From positions 124,001 through 188,000 of the forward strand of contig NZ_CP162023.1 of NCBI RefSeq assembly GCF_041320275.1: a stretch of DNA of 64,000 bases. Direction: 5' to 3'. Position 1 is the stretch's first letter, and the number at the start of each line of letters is the position of its first letter. Below are positions 8,547 through 18,039 of the stretch, piece by piece. The position numbers and the translations under genes were made by a program. This DNA comes from Mumia sp. Pv4-285 (GTDB lineage Bacteria; Actinomycetota; Actinomycetes; Propionibacteriales; Nocardioidaceae). The notes under the pieces were generated by a model. That model made no database searches. It was not told the origin of the DNA and saw only the letters and a list, made by a program, of their open reading frames with translations.

Positions 8547-10151
8547 GTGCCGATCGACGTCCGTCGCGCCCGCCCCGCGCGCACCGCCCTGCTGCCGACG
8601 TTGGTCGGAATCCTCCTCGCGGTGTTCCTCGCGCTGGCCGCGATGGTGTGGTGGGAGTGGCCGCCGCTGATGGACCTCGACCAGTCCGTGGCCGAAGCGG
8701 CGCACGACGCCGTCTCGGGTCGGGAGACCCTGATCGACATCCTGCTGTGGATCGCCGACGGCCTCGGGCCGTGGACGCTGCGCATCGTGATGGGGCTGAC
8801 GGTCCTGATCGCGGTGTGGCAGCGCGCCTACCGGGTGGCGGTCTGGATCGCCCTGACGATCCCGATCCAGTTCCTCGCCGTCTACGGGATCAAGCGGATC
8901 TTCGACCGTCCGCGGCCGTCGTTCGACGACCCCTTCCAGCTCCTCTCCTCGTACTCGTTCCCCAGCGGCCACGCGACTGCCGGGGCGTCGTTCGCGACGG
9001 TGATGGTGATCGTGACGCTGCTGGTGCTGCGACGAGGGCTCCTGCGCAAGGCCGTCGTCACGGTCTGGATCCTGCTCGGGCTGTCGGCCGGCCTGGACCG
9101 CATCTTCCTCGGGGTGCACTATGTCTCCGACGTCCTCGCGGGCTTCGCGCTCGGCACCGCGATCCCGCTCGCCTTGTGGTGGCTGCTGATGCGGCCGGTG
9201 TTCGCGGTCGAGGAGCCGGCCCATCCCGCCATCGCGGGGACCGGCCGCCGTCAGGTCGGCGTGGTGCTCAACCCGGTGAAGGTCGGCGACGTCGACGCCT
9301 TCCGCGCGAAGGTCACGGAGGCGGCCACCCGCCACGGGTGGGCCGAACCGCGGTTCTTCGAGACGACGGTCGACGACCCGGGGGGCGGCCAGGCCATCTC
9401 CGCGCTGGAGGGCGAGGCCGACCTGGTGATCGTGGCCGGCGGCGACGGCACCGTGCGCGAGGCGTGCGGCGAGCTCGCGCGCACCGGCATCGGTGTCGGC
9501 ATCGTCCCGCTCGGCACGGGCAACCTGCTCGCCCGCAACCTCTCGATCCCGCTCCACATGGTGGATGCGATCGACAACGCGTTCACCGGCCAGGACCGTG
9601 CGGTCGACCTCGTACGGCTCCAGATCGACGGCGCGGAGGACACGACGACCTTCCTCGTCATGGCGGGCCTCGGCTTCGACGCGGCGATCATGACCGGCAC
9701 CAACGAGGACCTGAAGAAGAAGGTCGGCTGGCTCGCGTACGTCGTGTCCGGGGTCAAGCAGCTGTTCCGGTTCCCCAACACGCGGGTGCAGATCTCGGTC
9801 GACGACGGCGAGCTCCTCGTACGCCGCCGCGCGCTGACGGTGGTCGTCGGCAACGTCGGCTTCCTCCAGGGAGGCCTGCCGCTGCTGCCCGACGCGCAGA
9901 TCGACGACGGCCAGATCGACGTGGTGGTGATCGCGCCGCCGCACAAGTTCGCGTTCCTGCGGGTCGGTCTGCGGTTGATCGCCCGCCGCAAGCGCACCGA
10001 CGAGCGTCTCGACCGGATGGCGGGTCGCACCGTCACGATCCGGGCCGACCGGCCGACGCCGATGCAGCTCGACGGCGACCCGATCGGAGAGCACACCGAG
10101 CTGCGCGCGACGGTCGAACCAGGGGTCCTGCTGGTCCGCGTCGCACGATGA
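8547..10151 (+). CDS. PAP2 phosphatase / diacylglycerol kinase fusion
   Basis: A 534-residue two-domain lipid enzyme. Residues ~1-225 form a membrane PAP2 phosphatase with about five or six hydrophobic helices and the three signature motifs KRIFDRPRP, SFPSGHATAG and GLDRIFLGVHYVSD (catalytic His residues). Residues ~235-534 are a soluble YegS/DagK-type kinase with GGDGTVREACGE and PLGTGNLLARNL. The domains have opposite activities, phosphate removal and phosphorylation of lipid head groups, so the protein may recycle diacylglycerol, phosphatidic acid or prenyl phosphates at the membrane. Start is GTG at 8547. This fusion is known in actinobacteria. The substrate is not determinable here. Confidence 0.9.
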   Translation: MPIDVRRARPARTALLPTLVGILLAVFLALAAMVWWEWPPLMDLDQSVAEAAHDAVSGRETLIDILLWIADGLGPWTLRIVMGLTVLIAVWQRAYRVAVWIALTIPIQFLAVYGIKRIFDRPRPSFDDPFQLLSSYSFPSGHATAGASFATVMVIVTLLVLRRGLLRKAVVTVWILLGLSAGLDRIFLGVHYVSDVLAGFALGTAIPLALWWLLMRPVFAVEEPAHPAIAGTGRRQVGVVLNPVKVGDVDAFRAKVTEAATRHGWAEPRFFETTVDDPGGGQAISALEGEADLVIVAGGDGTVREACGELARTGIGVGIVPLGTGNLLARNLSIPLHMVDAIDNAFTGQDRAVDLVRLQIDGAEDTTTFLVMAGLGFDAAIMTGTNEDLKKKVGWLAYVVSGVKQLFRFPNTRVQISVDDGELLVRRRALTVVVGNVGFLQGGLPLLPDAQIDDGQIDVVVIAPPHKFAFLRVGLRLIARRKRTDERLDRMAGRTVTIRADRPTPMQLDGDPIGEHTELRATVEPGVLLVRVAR

Positions 10152-10274
10152 TTGCAGAGTCAATGTCACGATAAGGTAACGGATGTCACCCTCGGGTTCC
10201 CTTGTGGGTAACTCGCTGTTGAACTCGGTTTCGCATGTGGTGCAGATCGCACCAATCCTCGGAGGGAGACAACC

Positions 10275-11225
10275 ATGCTTCAGACGAAGTCTGCTCGGAC
10301 GAAGGGCCGCACACGCCTTGCGGCCGCGTCCACCAGCGCCGCACTCGTCGCCGGAGTCGGCGGCCTCGTGCTCGCCGGCGCACCCGCCGCCAACGCGGTC
10401 AACGTGACGAAGACCTTCAGCTACACCTGCACTGTGACGGCCAACGGGCTTCCGCTCCCGACGTCGACGGTGCCGGTGAAGGCATCGGTCGACCTGCCGA
10501 CCCGCGTCGCTCCCGGTCAGACGCTGGCCAGGCGGAGCACGGCGATCACGTTGACCATCCCCGAGTCGCTCCGCGAGCCGACGTACGGTCTGCTGGGTGC
10601 TCGCAAGGTGAGCGGCTACTCCCGTGATGCATCGGTGACGATCGCCGCTCCGGGTGCGGCAACGCAGACTCTGACGATCGCGAACCTCGGAACGCCGCCG
10701 GTCCCCGTCCCGGGGACAAAGGGGACCCCTTGGAACATCCCGACGCGCGGCAGCGTGCCCGCGGTCAAGATCCCGACCAGCGCGAAGTCGCTCGGCACCG
10801 TCTCGATGCCGGTCAAGTTCACGGTCAGGGCGACGCTGTACAACGCGAGCGGCGCGAAGATCGGTAGCACCGACGGCGTCATCATGAACTGCTCGACCAC
10901 GGGCGACCGCACCCTCGCCAAGATCGGCATCGCGAAGGCCGCCTCCAAGGTCTCGGCCAAGGTGAGCCCGAAGAAGATCAAGGCCAAGAAGACCAAGGCC
11001 AAGCTTGCGGTGCGCGTCAGCTCGCCCGGCGTCCCGGTGACCGGCAAGGTGACCGCCAAGCTCGGCAAGAAGACCGTCGGCAAGGGCACCGTCCGCAACG
11101 GCAAGGCCACGATCAAGCTCAAGAAGTTCAAGAAGAAGGGCACCTACAAGATCAAGTTGACCTACAGCGGGTCCGCGTCGAGCAACGGCTCGAAGAAGAC
11201 CATCAAGGTCAAGGTCAAGAAGTAG
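10275..11225 (+). CDS. Secreted Ig-like protein with lysine-rich C terminus (DUF6801-type)
   Basis: A 316-residue exported protein. A Sec signal peptide spans residues ~1-41, cleaved after GAPAANA. Residues ~42-215 resemble the DUF6801-type domain also found in the larger protein at 14870 (shared pattern FSYTCTVTANGLPLPT, then TIPESLREPTYGLLGARK, ending in a Cys). The last ~95 residues are an Ig-like fold segment extremely rich in Lys (KIKAKKTKAKLAVRV ... KTIKVKVKK), giving a strongly basic tail that could bind teichoic acids or other anionic wall polymers. No LPXTG anchor is seen. GGAGGGAG lies 6 nt before the ATG. Function unknown, probably surface or matrix. Confidence 0.85.
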   Translation: MLQTKSARTKGRTRLAAASTSAALVAGVGGLVLAGAPAANAVNVTKTFSYTCTVTANGLPLPTSTVPVKASVDLPTRVAPGQTLARRSTAITLTIPESLREPTYGLLGARKVSGYSRDASVTIAAPGAATQTLTIANLGTPPVPVPGTKGTPWNIPTRGSVPAVKIPTSAKSLGTVSMPVKFTVRATLYNASGAKIGSTDGVIMNCSTTGDRTLAKIGIAKAASKVSAKVSPKKIKAKKTKAKLAVRVSSPGVPVTGKVTAKLGKKTVGKGTVRNGKATIKLKKFKKKGTYKIKLTYSGSASSNGSKKTIKVKVKK

Positions 11226-11292
11226 GCGCACCACCCCGTACGACTCGGGTCTCGGCCACGGCGGCGACGCCGTACTGACCCTCCGAGGGGGA

Positions 11293-11330
11293 CGACTGCC
11301 CTGGACCTGAGTGGGGGTCCAGGGCAGTCG
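11293..11330. terminator. Bidirectional terminator, perfect 15-bp stem
   Basis: Arms CGACTGCCCTGGACC (11293-11307) and GGTCCAGGGCAGTCG (11316-11330) pair perfectly around an 8-nt loop. The stem lies between two convergent genes (ends 11225 and 11346), so it can end transcription from both sides. Confidence 0.85.
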
Positions 11331-11345
11331 CTCGTCGTCGGAGCC

Positions 11346-13841
11346 TTACGGGTGCGGGACGGTGGCCGTGATGATCGAGCCGTCGGCACGGCGTACGCCG
11401 TCGAGCGGACCCGGACCAGGAGTGCCTCCGAGCGCCGGACCCTGCCCGTCGAGCGGCACGATGACCGGCTCCTTCGCGGTGACGTGCACGATCTTGCCGC
11501 GGACGGAGATCTTCACCCCAGCGCCCTGCTCGATCGTGAGCTCGACAGAGTCGGCCGTCACGCGGACGCGCAGACGCGAGCCGCGGATCATCACGCGGTA
11601 GGTCAGGTTGGCCCAGGCGGCCGGCAACCGCGGGTCGATGGAGAACTCCCCGCTGTAGTCGCGGAACCCGCCGAACCCGCTGACGAGCGCGCTCCACACG
11701 CCTCCGGTCGAGGCGACGTGGACGCCGTCGGAGGCGTTGCCGTGCAGGTCGGCCAGGTCGACGAACAGCGCCTCGGTGAAGTAGCGCACCGCGAGGTCGG
11801 AGTAGCCGACCTCCGCAGCCATGAGCGACTGGACGACGGCCGAGAGCGTGGAGTCGCCGGTGGTGATCGGGTCGTAGTACTCGAAGTCGTTGCGCTTCTG
11901 CTCCACGGTGAACTGGTCGCCCTGCAGATAGAGCGCCAGCACGACGTCGGCCTGCTTGAGCACCTGGAACCGGTAGATCACCAGCGGGTGGTAGTGGAGC
12001 AGGAGCGGCCGCTGCTCCGCCGGTGTGTGCGCGAGGTCCCACACCTCGCGCTCGAGGAAGTGCGAGTCCTGGGGGTGGATGCCGAGGTGGTCGTCGTACG
12101 GGATCGCCATCGCCTCGGCGGCGCGCTCCCACTCGTCGATCTCGTCGGGGTCGAGGTCGAGGCGCGCCACCATGCGGGCGTACGCCTGCGGCCAGGCGGA
12201 CTCGAGCTCGCGGACGGCGCGTGCGGCTCGTCGCAGGTTGAACCGGGCCATGACGTTGGTGAACAGGTTGTCGTTGACGACCGTCGTGTACTCGTCGGGG
12301 CCGGTCACTCCGTGGATGTGGAACGATCCGGCGCCCTCGTTGCGCCAGAACCCGAGGTCGGCCCACATGCGGGCGGTCTCGACCAGGATGTCGACGGCCT
12401 CGCGCATGAGGAAGTCGGTGTCGCCCGTCGCGTCGACGTAGCGGCTCAGGGCGTACGAGATGTCGGCGTCGATGTGGTACTGAGCGGTGCCGGCCGCGTA
12501 GTACGCCGACGCCTCCTCGCCGTTGATCGTGCGCCACGGGAACAGCGCTCCGCGCTGGGACAGGTCGCGCGCTCGACGGCGCGCGGCAGGCAGCATGTTG
12601 TAGCGGAACCGCAGGGCGGCGCGCGCGAGCTGTGGGTAGACGTACGTCAGGAACGGCAGGACGTAGATCTCGGTGTCCCAGAAGTAGTGGCCGCCGTAGC
12701 CCGTGCCGGTGACGCCCTTCGCAGGGATGCCGGCGCCCTCGGCGCGCGCGGACGCCTGCGCCACCTGGAAGAGGTTCCAGCGCATCGCCTGCTGGAGCGA
12801 GTCCTCGCCGTCGATCTCGACGTCCGCGCGGGCCCAGAAGGCCTCGAGCCACGCCTTCTGGTCGGCGAACTGGCGCCCGATGCCTTCCTCCGCGACGCGG
12901 TCGAGGGTGCGTCGGCAGCGGTCGAGCAGCTCGCGGGCCGGGACCCCGCGTGACGTGTGGTACGCGGCGACCTTCGTGAGCCGGATGGTGTGTCCCGGCT
13001 GCGCGTCGACCTGGTAGACGACCTTGGCCATGTCCTCCGAGAGGTGCATGGTCCGCTGGACCGGGTCCTCGGTCTCGATGGTGTGGTCGGCACCGACACC
13101 GAGCGTCATCCCCGACTCCGCGGCCCGGTAGCCGAGCATCACCCGCGCGTTGTCCTCGTCGAGGTCCTGCAGCTCCGGCTCGAGGACGCGACGGCCGAAG
13201 CGCTCGGCCTTGCGGGGGTCGGCGCCCTCGCCCATCGCGGCGGCACGCACGTGGTACTCGTCCTCGCCGTCCTGCCGGTTGAGCAGCTGGCACGACAAGG
13301 TGATGGGCGCGGCGGCGTCGAGCACCGTCACCTCGAACGTCATCACCGCGAGGTGACGCTGGGTGAAAGAGACCATCCGCTGCGACCGGATCCGTACGCG
13401 CTTGCCGGCCGGTGTACGCCACACGATCTCGCGGGCCAGCACGCCGCTGCGGAAGTCGAGCGAGCGCTCGTAGTCGATCAGGTCGGCGACGGGGAGCAGG
13501 AGCGGCTCGTCGTCGACGTACAGGCGGATGACCTTGGCGTCGGGCGCGTTGACGATGGTCTGGCCCACGCGGGCGAAGCCGAACGCCTCCTCGGCGTGGT
13601 TGATCTTCCAGGTCTCGTGGAAGCCGTTGATGAACGTGCCGTGCGCGTGCGACTCGCGACCCTCCTCGACGTTGCCGCGCAGGCCGAGGTAGCCGTTGCC
13701 GAGCGCGAACAGCGTCTCCGTACGGCCGAGGTCGTCGGCGCTGAAGAAGCGTTCGACGAGCCGCCACCGGTCGACCGGCCAGCGGTGGCGGTCGAGGTAG
13801 TCGTTGACGCGGCGAGGGTTGTCGCGCGGCACGGGGTTCAT
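11346..13841 (-). CDS. Glycoside hydrolase family 65 disaccharide phosphorylase
   Basis: An 831-residue GH65 enzyme, near the usual ~750-800 aa of maltose, trehalose and kojibiose phosphorylases. The N-terminal beta-sandwich begins at RVNDYLDRHRWPVDRWRLVE, and the (alpha/alpha)6 barrel carries the general acid Glu in HGVTGPDEYTTVVNDN. A phosphate-site motif, ITTGDSTLSAVVQSLMA, lies later. It would split an alpha-linked glucose disaccharide with inorganic phosphate to give beta-glucose 1-phosphate, which the overlapping beta-phosphoglucomutase would convert to glucose 6-phosphate. The ATG at 13841 overlaps the upstream mutase stop (ATGA). Which disaccharide is used is not clear. Confidence 0.9.
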   Translation of the reverse strand: MNPVPRDNPRRVNDYLDRHRWPVDRWRLVERFFSADDLGRTETLFALGNGYLGLRGNVEEGRESHAHGTFINGFHETWKINHAEEAFGFARVGQTIVNAPDAKVIRLYVDDEPLLLPVADLIDYERSLDFRSGVLAREIVWRTPAGKRVRIRSQRMVSFTQRHLAVMTFEVTVLDAAAPITLSCQLLNRQDGEDEYHVRAAAMGEGADPRKAERFGRRVLEPELQDLDEDNARVMLGYRAAESGMTLGVGADHTIETEDPVQRTMHLSEDMAKVVYQVDAQPGHTIRLTKVAAYHTSRGVPARELLDRCRRTLDRVAEEGIGRQFADQKAWLEAFWARADVEIDGEDSLQQAMRWNLFQVAQASARAEGAGIPAKGVTGTGYGGHYFWDTEIYVLPFLTYVYPQLARAALRFRYNMLPAARRRARDLSQRGALFPWRTINGEEASAYYAAGTAQYHIDADISYALSRYVDATGDTDFLMREAVDILVETARMWADLGFWRNEGAGSFHIHGVTGPDEYTTVVNDNLFTNVMARFNLRRAARAVRELESAWPQAYARMVARLDLDPDEIDEWERAAEAMAIPYDDHLGIHPQDSHFLEREVWDLAHTPAEQRPLLLHYHPLVIYRFQVLKQADVVLALYLQGDQFTVEQKRNDFEYYDPITTGDSTLSAVVQSLMAAEVGYSDLAVRYFTEALFVDLADLHGNASDGVHVASTGGVWSALVSGFGGFRDYSGEFSIDPRLPAAWANLTYRVMIRGSRLRVRVTADSVELTIEQGAGVKISVRGKIVHVTAKEPVIVPLDGQGPALGGTPGPGPLDGVRRADGSIITATVPHP

Positions 13842-14605
13842 GCGGCACCGCCGCGTGCGTCGCGCGCAGCATCGGTCGAGAGCAGCTCGGCGAGATCGTC
13901 GACCACGACGTCCGCGCCCCGGTCGAGCAGGGACTGCCGTCCGACGCCGCGGTTCACGCCCACGACCAGCCCGAAGTCCCCGGCGGCGCCGGCCTCCACG
14001 CCGGAGATGGCGTCCTCGACCACGATCGAGCGTGCGTCGGTCACGCCGACGGACTTGGCGGCGTACGCGTAGGTGTCCGGAGCGGGCTTGCCCGGCAGCT
14101 GCTGCGCTCGAGCGACGAGCCCGTCGACGACGACGTCGAAGCGGTCGGCGATGCCGGCGGCAGCCAGGACAGAGGTGGCGTTCGCCGAGCTGGACACGAC
14201 GGCGAGCGCGATGGGGAGCGTGGCGAGCTCGTCGAGCAGGGCGACCGAGCCCGGGTAGGCGACGACGCCGTTCTCCTTCAGCTCGCGCTCGAACTCCGCG
14301 TTCTTGCGGTTGCCGAGCCCGCAGACCGTCTCGGCGGTCGGGGGGTCGGTCGGGAGGCCCTCGGGCAGGACCACGCCGCGCGAGGCGAGCAGCGAGCGCA
14401 CGCCGTCGTAGCGCGGCTTGCCGTCGACGTAGGCGAAGTAGTCCGCGTCGGTGTACGGAGGGGCGATGTCGTGCTCGGAGAGGTAGGCGTCGAACAGGGC
14501 GGCCCAGGCGCGCATGTGCACCTCGGCGGTCGGCGTCAGGACCCCGTCGAGATCGAACAGGACAGCGTCGTAGTCGGCCCAATGGACCAGCGGCGAGTCG
14601 GTCAC
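13838..14605 (-). CDS. Beta-phosphoglucomutase-like HAD hydrolase
   Basis: A 255-residue HAD subfamily IA protein. It has motif I AVLFDLDGVLTPT, the long cap domain of the beta-phosphoglucomutase group with GKPRYDGVRSLLASRG, motif II VVSSSANAT, the Lys in LPGKPAPDTY and motif III IVVEDAISGVEAG. This pattern fits conversion of beta-glucose 1-phosphate to glucose 6-phosphate. It is the first gene of a two-gene operon with the GH65 phosphorylase and shares an ATGA overlap with it; that pairing is a well-known disaccharide phosphorolysis module and supports the assignment. Confidence 0.88.
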   Translation of the reverse strand: MTDSPLVHWADYDAVLFDLDGVLTPTAEVHMRAWAALFDAYLSEHDIAPPYTDADYFAYVDGKPRYDGVRSLLASRGVVLPEGLPTDPPTAETVCGLGNRKNAEFERELKENGVVAYPGSVALLDELATLPIALAVVSSSANATSVLAAAGIADRFDVVVDGLVARAQQLPGKPAPDTYAYAAKSVGVTDARSIVVEDAISGVEAGAAGDFGLVVGVNRGVGRQSLLDRGADVVVDDLAELLSTDAARDARGGAA

Positions 14606-14869
14606 CCTTCGAGGGTATGGCGTCGACGTTGCAAGCGCGTGACGGGTCCGGCGCGGTCGGTCGAGCAGACTCGAGGACCCCGGCGTACGGGCTTCTCGGG
14701 CAAGTTGATTGAATCAACCATTACTACGTGACACGGATCACGGCGCATGGAGAAAGTCGGGCTCCCGGAGCAGTTCTTCAAATCTCACGCGACCTGTATC
14801 CCGGTGTGTCACACTGAGTTAATTCTATGCATTGTGAATTTGTGAAGTGCATTCTCTGGAGGGAGAACG

Positions 14870-17800
14870 ATGAACCAGCCCACACGGCTGCCTGGGGTCG
14901 CGGCACGGAGTCGCCGCGCCGTCGGGTCAGTCACCGCCGGCGCTCTCGTGGCCGGCACGCTCGGTGCGTTCGGACTGGCTGCGGCCGGTCCCGCAGCCGC
15001 GGCGACCCAGCTCGACAAGAGCTTCGTGTACGCCTGCGCGGTCACCGCGTCGGGCCTGAGCATCGGTACGCACGACGTCGGTGTCCGCGCCCAGGTCGAG
15101 GTCCCCGACTCCGTCGCGGCCGGTGAGGTGATCCCGGAGCGACGGACGACCATCACGCTGGCGATGCCGGAGACGCTGCGCTCCGCGACGTACGGGCTGC
15201 TCAGTGCCCGCTCTGCGGGCGGCTCGTCCTCGGACGCGTCGATCTCGATCACCGCTCCGGGAGTCGACGACCCGCTCGAGGTCGGCATCAACGGGCTCGC
15301 CGCGCCGCAGGGGCCGGTGCCCGGGCCGGGCGGGACGTGGACGATCCCGACGCAGGGCGACGTCCCGGCGATCACCGTGCCGGTGGGCGCCACCGAGGGT
15401 GCGACGCTGCACATGCCGTCCGCCTTCACGGTCAACGCGACCATCAAGGACGCAGCCGGCACCTCGATCGGCGGCGAGAACGCCGTCACGATGCGGTGCA
15501 ACCTCTCCGGTGACGACGACGTCCTCGGCGTCATCCCGATCGACGAGCCGGTCAACCAGGCACCGGTCGCCGCCGACCTCTCGTTGACGACAGACGCGGG
15601 CAGCGCCGTCGCCGTGACGCTGGACGCCAGCGATCCCGAGGGCGCCGACCTCTCGTACGCGACGACCGCGCCGAGCCACGGCACGCTCAGCGGTGACGCG
15701 CCGAACCTCACCTACACGCCTGCGGACGGCTACGTGGGCACGGACTCGTTCACCTACACCGTGAGCGACGGCGTCAACCAGACCACCGCGACCGTCACCG
15801 TCAAGGTCCAGGGAGCCGCCGGCTCGGTCACGACGGAGGACATCACCGTCGACGAGCCCTTCTACCGCGGCGCCTTCGCGACCCAGCGGTCGGTCACGCT
15901 CGCCGGCAGTGGCGGCGAGGGTGACCTCACGTACAAGCTCGGCAGGGTCGAGGGCGCCGGCACCAACGTCGCGCTGACCCTGACGGGCGACGAGGTCGCC
16001 GTGACGCCGTCGGAGGACACACCCCCCGGCGCGTACCGCTTCGACTACACGGCGACGGACACGACGGGACAGTCGAGCACGTCGACGGTCCGCTTCACCG
16101 TCGTGAACGCCGAACCGATCGTCAAGGACCGCACCTTCACCACGACCAAGGACAAGCCTTTCGACGGCTGGCCATGGGCACGTGACCTCGACTCGCAGGG
16201 CCCCTTCGTCTGGAACGTGAACGAGACCCGGTTCACCTACGGCGAGCCGAAGCACGGGACGATCGAGACATTCTTCGAGGCCGACGCGGACCCGGCGAGC
16301 ACGGCGTCGATCTTTGCGGCGATCCAGCACAAGTACACCTACGTGCCCGACCCCGGGTTCGTCGGGACGGACTCGTTCACCGTGACGATGACGGACAAGA
16401 CCGGTGACTCGTCGACGGGCACCGTGACCATCAAGGTCGACGAGCCGGCCGCCGCGGCGCCGGGCGTGCTGAACGACGTGCGCTACCGCTGTGAGTTCGC
16501 GATCGGCGTCGACTCCTCGGGCATGCCGACGAGCGATCCCGACGCCGCGATCGACCCGTTCTGGAGCGACATCGTCGGCGGCATCATGGGCGGTGACGCG
16601 ACCTTCCGGGTCGACGTGAAGGCGCACATGCCCGCGCTGCTGGCGCCCGGTGAGAAGTTCACCGTCCCGGACACCGACATCACCTTGAAGATGGCGCAGC
16701 CGATGGCCGAGCTGCTCGGCGGCACCGACTTCACCACCACCCCGGCCGGCAGCTACCCGCCGGTCGAGGAGGCGGGCTTCGGTCAGACTGCCGTCGCCGG
16801 CGGCGCCAAGGCAACGGCCGTCTTCACCGAGACGGCCAGCGGGGAGTCGTACGAGATCCCGATGTCCGGCCTGAAGTCGGAAACCGTGCCCATGACGACC
16901 CCGGTCCCCGCCGACGGCGTGGCGATCCCCGTCAAGGGCGGGCTGCCCGAGCTGACGGCCCCGGAGACCGGTGCTCTCACCGTGTCGATGCCGAAGAAGA
17001 TGTTCATCACCTCGGAGCTCACGCCGGGCGTCATCGGCGGCTTCATCAAGACGGTGGGCCTCGACTGCACCGCAATGGAGGGTGAGAACCTCGCCATCGG
17101 CACCGTCGAGGTCGACGACCCGCCGACCGCCTCCGACGTCATGGCCACAACGACCGCCGGCAAGTCCGTCGCCGTCACGCTGAAGGGCACCGAGCCCGAC
17201 GGCCAGGACCTCTCGTACGAGGCAGCCGCGCCGAGCCACGGCACGGTCAAGGTGGACGGCGCGAAGGCGACGTACACGCCGAAGGCGGGCTTCGTCGGCA
17301 ACGACACGTTCACCTACACGGTGAGCGACGGGTCCCACGAGGCGACGGCCAAGGTCACGGTCACGGTCGGGAAGGCCGCAACGACGGTGCGGGCGTCGGC
17401 GTCGGCGACCCGGTACGGCACGTCGTCGCGCATCGCGGTCAGCGTGTCGCCGTCGGCCGGCGGTCGCGTCGAGGTCCTGAGGGGCACGCAGGTGCTCGCC
17501 CGTACGACGGTGGTCGGCGGTCGTGCGTCCGTTCTCCTGCCTCGTACGGCGCTCAAGCCGGGCACGCACACCCTCGCGGTGCGCTACCTCGGTGACACGT
17601 CGACGAAGCCGTCGACCACCTCGGTGCGGGTGTCGGTGACCAAGGCCAAGGCAGCGGTCGCCGCGAAGGTCACGACGAAGAAGGTCGTGGTCAAGAAGAC
17701 CCGCGCCAAGGTGCGGGTCACCGTGAAGGCCAGTGGCATCACGCCGTCCGGGAAGGTCGCGGTCTACTTCCGCGGCAAGAAGGTCGGCACGGCGACGCTG

Positions 17801-17938
17801 AGCAGGAACGGCACCGCGCTGCTGCGGCTCAAGAAGCTGCCGAAGGCGGGCAAGGGGACGCTCAAGGTCCGCTACCTCGGCAACGCGACCACCGGTGCGG
17901 CGACCAAGACCATCAAGGTCAGGGTCGTGCGCCGGTAG
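14870..17938 (+). CDS. Large secreted multidomain Ig/cadherin-like surface protein
   Basis: A 1022-residue exported protein. The signal peptide runs to about residue 45 (AAAGPAAAA). Domains in order: a DUF6801-like domain (~46-225, Cys pair); a cadherin-like Big_9 repeat (~232-320, with PAPSHGTLSG-like and GTDSFTYTVSDG motifs); two further beta-sandwich segments (~325-530); a second DUF6801-like domain (~535-745, starting VRYRCEFAIG); another Big_9 repeat (~755-840) and two Ig-like domains to the end, the last basic and Lys/Arg-rich. No wall-sorting signal is seen. It is related to the 316-aa protein at 10275. GGAGGGAG precedes the ATG by 6 nt. Likely surface or adhesive function, inferred. 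Confidence 0.85.
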   Translation: MNQPTRLPGVAARSRRAVGSVTAGALVAGTLGAFGLAAAGPAAAATQLDKSFVYACAVTASGLSIGTHDVGVRAQVEVPDSVAAGEVIPERRTTITLAMPETLRSATYGLLSARSAGGSSSDASISITAPGVDDPLEVGINGLAAPQGPVPGPGGTWTIPTQGDVPAITVPVGATEGATLHMPSAFTVNATIKDAAGTSIGGENAVTMRCNLSGDDDVLGVIPIDEPVNQAPVAADLSLTTDAGSAVAVTLDASDPEGADLSYATTAPSHGTLSGDAPNLTYTPADGYVGTDSFTYTVSDGVNQTTATVTVKVQGAAGSVTTEDITVDEPFYRGAFATQRSVTLAGSGGEGDLTYKLGRVEGAGTNVALTLTGDEVAVTPSEDTPPGAYRFDYTATDTTGQSSTSTVRFTVVNAEPIVKDRTFTTTKDKPFDGWPWARDLDSQGPFVWNVNETRFTYGEPKHGTIETFFEADADPASTASIFAAIQHKYTYVPDPGFVGTDSFTVTMTDKTGDSSTGTVTIKVDEPAAAAPGVLNDVRYRCEFAIGVDSSGMPTSDPDAAIDPFWSDIVGGIMGGDATFRVDVKAHMPALLAPGEKFTVPDTDITLKMAQPMAELLGGTDFTTTPAGSYPPVEEAGFGQTAVAGGAKATAVFTETASGESYEIPMSGLKSETVPMTTPVPADGVAIPVKGGLPELTAPETGALTVSMPKKMFITSELTPGVIGGFIKTVGLDCTAMEGENLAIGTVEVDDPPTASDVMATTTAGKSVAVTLKGTEPDGQDLSYEAAAPSHGTVKVDGAKATYTPKAGFVGNDTFTYTVSDGSHEATAKVTVTVGKAATTVRASASATRYGTSSRIAVSVSPSAGGRVEVLRGTQVLARTTVVGGRASVLLPRTALKPGTHTLAVRYLGDTSTKPSTTSVRVSVTKAKAAVAAKVTTKKVVVKKTRAKVRVTVKASGITPSGKVAVYFRGKKVGTATLSRNGTALLRLKKLPKAGKGTLKVRYLGNATTGAATKTIKVRVVRR

Positions 17939-17943
17939 CAGGT

Positions 17944-17986
17944 GTGCGGTCCTGGCGTGCCACGCGCTGGCGCGTCAGGGCCGCAC
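17944..17986. terminator. First hairpin of a double terminator
   Basis: 11-bp arms, GTGCGGTCCTG (17944-17954) and CAGGGCCGCAC (17976-17986), with one G-T pair, begin 6 nt after the surface protein stop. Confidence 0.6.
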
Positions 17987-17991
17987 TGGGT

Positions 17992-18033
17992 ACGTGGCCC
18001 CTGGTTCCGCCCTCCCGGGACCGGGGGCCACGT
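17992..18033. terminator. Second, 18-bp bidirectional terminator hairpin
   Basis: Arms ACGTGGCCCCTGGTTCCG (17992-18009) and CGGGACCGGGGGCCACGT (18016-18033) form an 18-bp stem, including two G-T wobbles, with a 6-nt loop. It ends 7 nt before the stop of the convergent acyl-CoA dehydrogenase gene and can serve both strands. Confidence 0.85.
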
Positions 18034-18039
18034 CACGTC

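Noticed and set aside
8478-11234. Very long minus-strand open frame (over 900 codons)
   Set aside because: It lies antisense to the well-supported PAP2/kinase and secreted protein genes; the length follows from high GC and the translation is low-complexity Arg/Asp/Gly-rich.
14927-17569. Long minus-strand open frame (880 codons) under the large surface protein gene
   Set aside because: The translation is a compositional shadow (Arg/Asp/Val/Gly repeats) of the plus-strand gene, with no family motif.
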